The notes under the pieces: model-generated
What the model was told of the DNA's origin: nothing
The model's database searches: none
Seen by the model: the letters and a program-made list of their open reading frames with translations, nothing else
Origin: Candidatus Magasanikbacteria bacterium RIFCSPHIGHO2_01_FULL_41_23
Lineage (GTDB): Bacteria > Patescibacteria > ABY1 > Magasanikbacterales > UBA922
Direction of reading: 5' to 3'
Assembly: GCA_001782805.1 (NCBI GenBank)
Contig: MFPT01000004.1
Span: forward strand, 39,127 to 103,126
Length of the DNA: 64,000 nucleotides
Program-made: the position numbers and the translations under genes
Part shown: positions 60,685 through 64,000 of the stretch, in pieces
How positions within the stretch are numbered: position 1 is the first letter of the stretch
Layout of the letters: every line of letters begins with the position of its first letter

Positions 60685-61707
60685 CTATTCCCCAAAATAT
60701 TCGCCTTTACTGGCCAAACCATTCATTTTTGCCCTTTTATAGAATTCAGCTTGAGCCGCTGTTATATTTTCCGATTTTCCACCCCATGTTTTTAAAACAG
60801 AAGTCTGCAAAGCCCGACCATACGAAAAGCTCAACACCCATGGCGTATTATCCTGCGCAGATGTATCACCTTTCATGGCATTAATCGCCTGCAAATTGGC
60901 CGTCGCCTCAACTTCACTTTGACCGCCGGACAAAAATACAATTCCGGGAACTTGGGCCGAAACATTTTCGTGCAAACATTGCAAAGTCAATCGCGCAATT
61001 TCTTCGGCAGAACTTTTGATCGATTCACTGCCCGCAATCACCATGTTTGGTTTGAGCAAAATTCCCGGCAGATAAACACCGGCCTCATTTAATTTAGCAA
61101 AAACTGTTTTTAAGACTTGGCTCGTAACTTCGTAGCAGCGTTCAATCGTATGTCCGCCATCCATTAAAACTTCCGGCTCGACAATCGGCACAATATTATT
61201 TTGCTGACACAACAAGGCATACTGAGCCAATTGCTCAGCATTTTTTTCTATACATAACTCAGTGGGAATTCCCTCGCCGATTGTTATTACTGCTCGCCAT
61301 TTGGCAAATTTGGCAGCAAAACCAGCATATTGTTTCAATCGTTCATCCAATCCCTCTAAACCTTTGGTAACCAGCTCCAAGAGAGATTCGGACATCGGTT
61401 CAGTACCAAGATCAACTTTAATTCCCGGAAGAATTCCTTTTTTTTCTAAAACAGAAACAAAAGTATGGCCATCATTCGCCCGCTGTTTTATGGTTTCATC
61501 AAATAAAATCACGCCGCTAATAAATTCTTCAATTCCTGAAGTCGTAAACAATAATTCGCGATACGCGCGACGATTATCTTCGGTTGATTCCACATTAATT
61601 TTCGCGAAACGCTTGGTAATGGTTCCGGTACTTTCATCCGCAGCCAAAATTCCTTTTCCCGGAGCAACTAATTGTCGCGCAATTGATTCTAATAATTCTT
61701 TGTTCAT
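60685..61707 (-). CDS. Class I fructose-bisphosphate aldolase
   Basis: Reversible cleavage of fructose-1,6-bisphosphate. The 340-residue protein is of the eukaryote-like class I type: GKGILAADESTGTITKRF at the N-terminus, the Schiff-base lysine in ILLKPNMVIAGS, and FLSGGQSEVEATANLQAIN. It does not need zinc, unlike the class II enzymes. The ATG at 61707 is preferred to the upstream 61743. Near glpX, it supports gluconeogenic flux. Confidence 0.95.
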   Translation of the reverse strand: MNKELLESIARQLVAPGKGILAADESTGTITKRFAKINVESTEDNRRAYRELLFTTSGIEEFISGVILFDETIKQRANDGHTFVSVLEKKGILPGIKVDLGTEPMSESLLELVTKGLEGLDERLKQYAGFAAKFAKWRAVITIGEGIPTELCIEKNAEQLAQYALLCQQNNIVPIVEPEVLMDGGHTIERCYEVTSQVLKTVFAKLNEAGVYLPGILLKPNMVIAGSESIKSSAEEIARLTLQCLHENVSAQVPGIVFLSGGQSEVEATANLQAINAMKGDTSAQDNTPWVLSFSYGRALQTSVLKTWGGKSENITAAQAEFYKRAKMNGLASKGEYFGE

Positions 61708-61833
61708 ACTTAATTTAAAATAAAAATTCACTATTCTGTTCATTCGGTTGTCACCATATCAGTCATCGCCGCTCGCTCGCAGATGGATTCAGTGAATGGC
61801 TCACTCACTACATTGTCCGCTCGGCTTTGATTA

Positions 61834-61863
61834 TATATAGTATAGATTCAGCCTCGCGTCCAA
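61834..61863 (-). promoter_or_regulatory. Possible promoter of the aldolase gene
   Basis: TTGGAC (61863-61858) and TATATA (61839-61834) are 18 bases apart on the minus strand, leaving a leader of about 120 bases with some GC-rich hairpin potential. The match is moderate. Confidence 0.4.
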
Positions 61864-61928
61864 ACGTGCGCTGACTGACATGAATGCCAACCTCACTAAT
61901 GCAACAGCGAAACATTCGATATACTGAA

Positions 61929-62043
61929 TAAGCAAACTGGAACTGAATCCTCTTTTTCTGAAAGCTGAGTATATTGACTTACTGAGAATGCATAATCCGT
62001 CAGACTATCAGTTGAAAAAAAGAGGATCAGTGAAGTTTGCTTA
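61929..62043 (+). repeat. 115-bp palindrome-ended repeat, type B, copy 2
   Basis: Begins TAAGCAAACTGGAACTGAAT and ends GGATCAGTGAAGTTTGCTTA. It matches the type B unit at 3089-3203 and has the same length as all type A copies. A linker with AATGCAACAGCGAAACATTC precedes it. The rest of the 61708-62100 gap is leader sequence of the aldolase gene and contains no gene. Confidence 0.85.
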
Positions 62044-62100
62044 AGACTTAGAAAACGAGGCTTGACTAAGTCTTACGAAAAAAATTATTCATTAACAATA

Positions 62101-63042
62101 TTATTTCCTCCGATGCCATGTTTCCAAATATCGCACTGTTCCAGTTTTCACGCGCATCACTACCGAATGCGTAATACAATAATCTGTAGTATACCGTACA
62201 CCTTTAAGCATCGGCCCGTCAATGACACCAGTCGCAGTAAATGTAATATCATTACCAGACACTAAATCTTCAGTCGTATATATTTTATTAAAATCAATAA
62301 TTCCCATTCCACGCAATTCATCTTCCTGCGCTGAATTTTTTGGTTTCAACTGCGCCTGAAATTCACCACCCAAACATTTAATCGCCGCGCTCGCGAGCAC
62401 TGCCTCTGCGCTTGCTCCAATACCCATCAGCAAATCAATGCCTGAATCAGGCAATGATGGTGCAATCGCGCCGGCCACATCGCCGTCAGTAATTAAACGC
62501 ACGCGAGCGCCAGCCTGGCGAATTTGAGTTATCAAATCTTCGTGACGCGGACGATCAAGCACCATTACAACCATTTCTGAAACTTTTTTGCCTAGTTTAT
62601 TGGCCGCGCGTATAATGTTATTTTCCGGACTGTCCAACAAATTAATAACATCTTTTGTCGCTGGACCGCCAGCGATTTTATTCATATACATATCCGGCGC
62701 CCGAAATAATGTTCCGCGCAATCCAGTCGCAATTACCGAAATCGCATTCGGCGTACCATTGGCAACGCTATTCGTGCATTCCAAAGGATCAACCGCAATA
62801 TCAAGTGCCACACCTTGGCCAGTTCCAACTAACTCATCAACAAATAATTCCGGCGCTTCATCTTTTTTTCCTTCACCAATCGCAATGATACCATTAAATT
62901 CCACACTGGAAAATCGCGCGCGCATTTCATCAACCGCGGCTTTATCCGCGGCAATTTTATCACCACGCCCCATCCATTTGGCCGCGGCAATTGCCCCGGC
63001 TTCGGTAACTCGAACAAATTCCAAAGCTAAATTACGATCCAT
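62101..63042 (-). CDS. glpX: Fructose-1,6-bisphosphatase class II (GlpX)
   Basis: Hydrolyses fructose-1,6-bisphosphate in gluconeogenesis. The 313-residue protein starts at the ATG at 63042 with MDRNLALEFVRVTEAGAIAAAKWMGRG, the typical GlpX opening, followed by IGEGKKDEAPELFVDE and ALDIAVDPLECTN with the metal-binding acidic residues. It lies two bases after the small acidic gene. Confidence 0.96.
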   Translation of the reverse strand: MDRNLALEFVRVTEAGAIAAAKWMGRGDKIAADKAAVDEMRARFSSVEFNGIIAIGEGKKDEAPELFVDELVGTGQGVALDIAVDPLECTNSVANGTPNAISVIATGLRGTLFRAPDMYMNKIAGGPATKDVINLLDSPENNIIRAANKLGKKVSEMVVMVLDRPRHEDLITQIRQAGARVRLITDGDVAGAIAPSLPDSGIDLLMGIGASAEAVLASAAIKCLGGEFQAQLKPKNSAQEDELRGMGIIDFNKIYTTEDLVSGNDITFTATGVIDGPMLKGVRYTTDYCITHSVVMRVKTGTVRYLETWHRRK

Positions 63043-63044
63043 AT

Positions 63045-63302
63045 TTATGTTCGGCCATTTAAAACCGCATCCCAAATTTCTTCCACTTCATCTTCCAGAT
63101 TCACATCGTCGGCATGATCCAAATACCACTGACCAAACGCGACTTGAAGTTCACCAAAATCAGAAGCATTGCTGACTGCGTCTTCTAACAACGCATATTT
63201 TTCTTCATGCGTGCGAGCCATACTTTCTTCAATTTCTTCAAACAAGCCGCGCATGTGACCGAGTAAATTATTTTTTACTAATTCAAATTGTTCTTCATGC
63301 AT
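63045..63302 (-). CDS. Small acidic hypothetical protein
   Basis: An 85-residue, Glu/Asp-rich, helical protein (MHEEQFELVKNNLLGHMRGL...EEIWDAVLNGRT). No family recognised. It precedes glpX by two bases, so it is probably co-expressed; it is divergent from the exonuclease III gene. Confidence 0.6.
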   Translation of the reverse strand: MHEEQFELVKNNLLGHMRGLFEEIEESMARTHEEKYALLEDAVSNASDFGELQVAFGQWYLDHADDVNLEDEVEEIWDAVLNGRT

Positions 63303-63388
63303 AAAAAAATTAATTCAAAAATGTAATATCAATGCAAAATATACCACAGTTATTTTTTATTGCAATGCCATATGCTGTGGACAATTGC

Positions 63389-63417
63389 TTTACAGACAAA
63401 TTCAACCTATTTATACT
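63389..63417 (+). promoter_or_regulatory. Promoter for exonuclease III
   Basis: TTTACA (63389-63394) and TATACT (63412-63417) are 17 bases apart, nine bases before the start codon, so the transcript would be nearly leaderless. Confidence 0.55.
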
Positions 63418-63426
63418 ATAAACAAT

Positions 63427-64000
63427 ATGCCGATAACTCTCATTTCGTGGAATGTCAACGGTCTGCGCGCGGCTCTTAAAAAAAATTTTGAAGGATTTTT
63501 GGCTACGCAAAATCCGGATATTATCTGTTTGCAAGAAACCAAAGCCGAAGATCACCAAATTGAAGCTGATTTTTTGGGATACGATAAATTTTGGTGTTCA
63601 TCGGAAATCAAAAAAGGATATTCTGGTACGGCAATTTTAACAAAAATAAAACCAATAAATGTCACGTGCAATTTCCCTGACGCAATTGCGAAAAAATATA
63701 ATTTAATTGATTCTCTCAAAAGAGACGCTAATCGTGAAGGAAGAATTTTGACTATTGAATTTGACAAATTTTTTTTGGTAAATGTATACACGCCCAATGC
63801 CAAAGAAGATTTATCACGACTATCATTTCGTTTTGAACAATGGGATCCGGCATTTTTGGAATACACAAAATCCTTAGAAAAAAATAAATCGGTTATTATC
63901 TGCGGCGATTTAAATGTGGCCCACCAAGAAATTGATTTGGCACGACCAAAAGAAAATGTTGGTAAACATGGTTTTACCAATGAAGAACGGGCCGGATTTG
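63427..64000 (+). CDS. xth: Exodeoxyribonuclease III (partial, runs off the window)
   Basis: The first 191 residues are in view. They begin MPITLISWNVNGLRAALKKNF, with the catalytic ICLQETKAED, the KKGYSGTAILTK loop, VNVYTPNAKEDLSRLSFR, and IICGDLNVAHQEIDLARP with the D-N pair, all standard for ExoIII-type AP endonucleases. The 3' end lies beyond position 64000. Confidence 0.95.
   Translation, partial: MPITLISWNVNGLRAALKKNFEGFLATQNPDIICLQETKAEDHQIEADFLGYDKFWCSSEIKKGYSGTAILTKIKPINVTCNFPDAIAKKYNLIDSLKRDANREGRILTIEFDKFFLVNVYTPNAKEDLSRLSFRFEQWDPAFLEYTKSLEKNKSVIICGDLNVAHQEIDLARPKENVGKHGFTNEERAGF

Noticed and set aside
1..62100. The interspersed repeats as a CRISPR array
   Set aside because: Copies are kilobases apart, are not regularly spaced, and have no spacers or cas genes nearby.
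1..64000. UGA recoding (code 25) as in some CPR lineages
   Set aside because: Several genes end in TGA exactly where homologues end or where the next gene begins (51318, 52018, 20710), and RF2 is present.

Overview
This window looks like part of the chromosome of a Candidate Phyla Radiation (Patescibacteria) bacterium, probably of the Parcubacteria group. The genome is AT-rich, genes are packed with gaps of 0-10 bases, and many stops overlap the next start. UGA is a normal stop (used at 20710, 25790, 51318 and 52018, for example) and a peptide release factor 2 is present, so the code is table 11 and not the recoded Gracilibacteria code. Lineage-typical families include DUF4012, DUF4015, T4SS_pilin-like, YraN and FemAB-like proteins. 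These assignments rest on reading the sequence and on family knowledge; no database search was possible.

Layout. 0-4.3 kb (minus strand): rsmA, a DUF4015 putative glycosidase, tsaC and a FemAB-like peptidyltransferase. 4.3-6.0 kb (plus): rpmF-nusB-rnc followed by tRNA-Lys and tRNA-Arg. 6.0-10.2 kb (minus): two large membrane-anchored surface proteins, one with DUF4012 and an N-terminal zinc knuckle. 10.6-18.2 kb (minus): fic-queA-glycosyltransferase, then mltG, manC, PAP2, prfB and an apparently frameshifted hypothetical gene. 18.3-20.7 kb: groES-groEL under a CIRCE operator, plus a promoter-driven structured small RNA candidate. 20.7-26.6 kb (minus): O-antigen ligase-like, nucleotidyltransferase, PRC-barrel, yidC, nusA, yraN, a methyltransferase and a small membrane protein. 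27.0-36.8 kb (minus): secG, a family 5 solute-binding protein, tRNA-Leu, RNase J, trpS, a Znu-type metal transporter interrupted by a YibE/F gene, and a sugar-phosphate isomerase. 37.0-42.5 kb (plus): a DsbA-like protein, a large exported protein joining a type IV secretion pilin-like region to a C-terminal Hint (hedgehog/intein) domain, and uvrA. 43.0-43.8 kb: a strongly GC-rich orphan gene of foreign appearance. 43.8-45.9 kb: rplS, gmk, rluD and tRNA-Arg. 46.3 kb: a 34-residue Lys/Ala-rich basic protein. 46.4-60.6 kb (minus): one near-continuous gene run headed by a TrmB-type regulator. It carries threonine catabolism (tdh, kbl), hexosamine synthesis (glmS, a GlmU-N-like enzyme), yvcK, a three-gene citryl-CoA synthetase/lyase (split ATP-citrate lyase) set and endonuclease Q. 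60.7-63.3 kb: class I aldolase and GlpX fructose bisphosphatase. The window ends inside an exonuclease III gene.

Between these blocks lies a mosaic family of palindromic repeats: 115-bp, 80-104-bp, 118-bp and 159-bp units joined by common linkers. Their arms change together between copies. Small cores of the same families also sit inside coding sequences and at stop codons.

The strongest leads are the pilin-Hint protein with its DsbA-like partner, the citryl-CoA trio in a TrmB-headed operon, the co-varying modular repeats, the orphan small RNA beside the CIRCE promoter, and the GC-rich island with its own palindromic operator.
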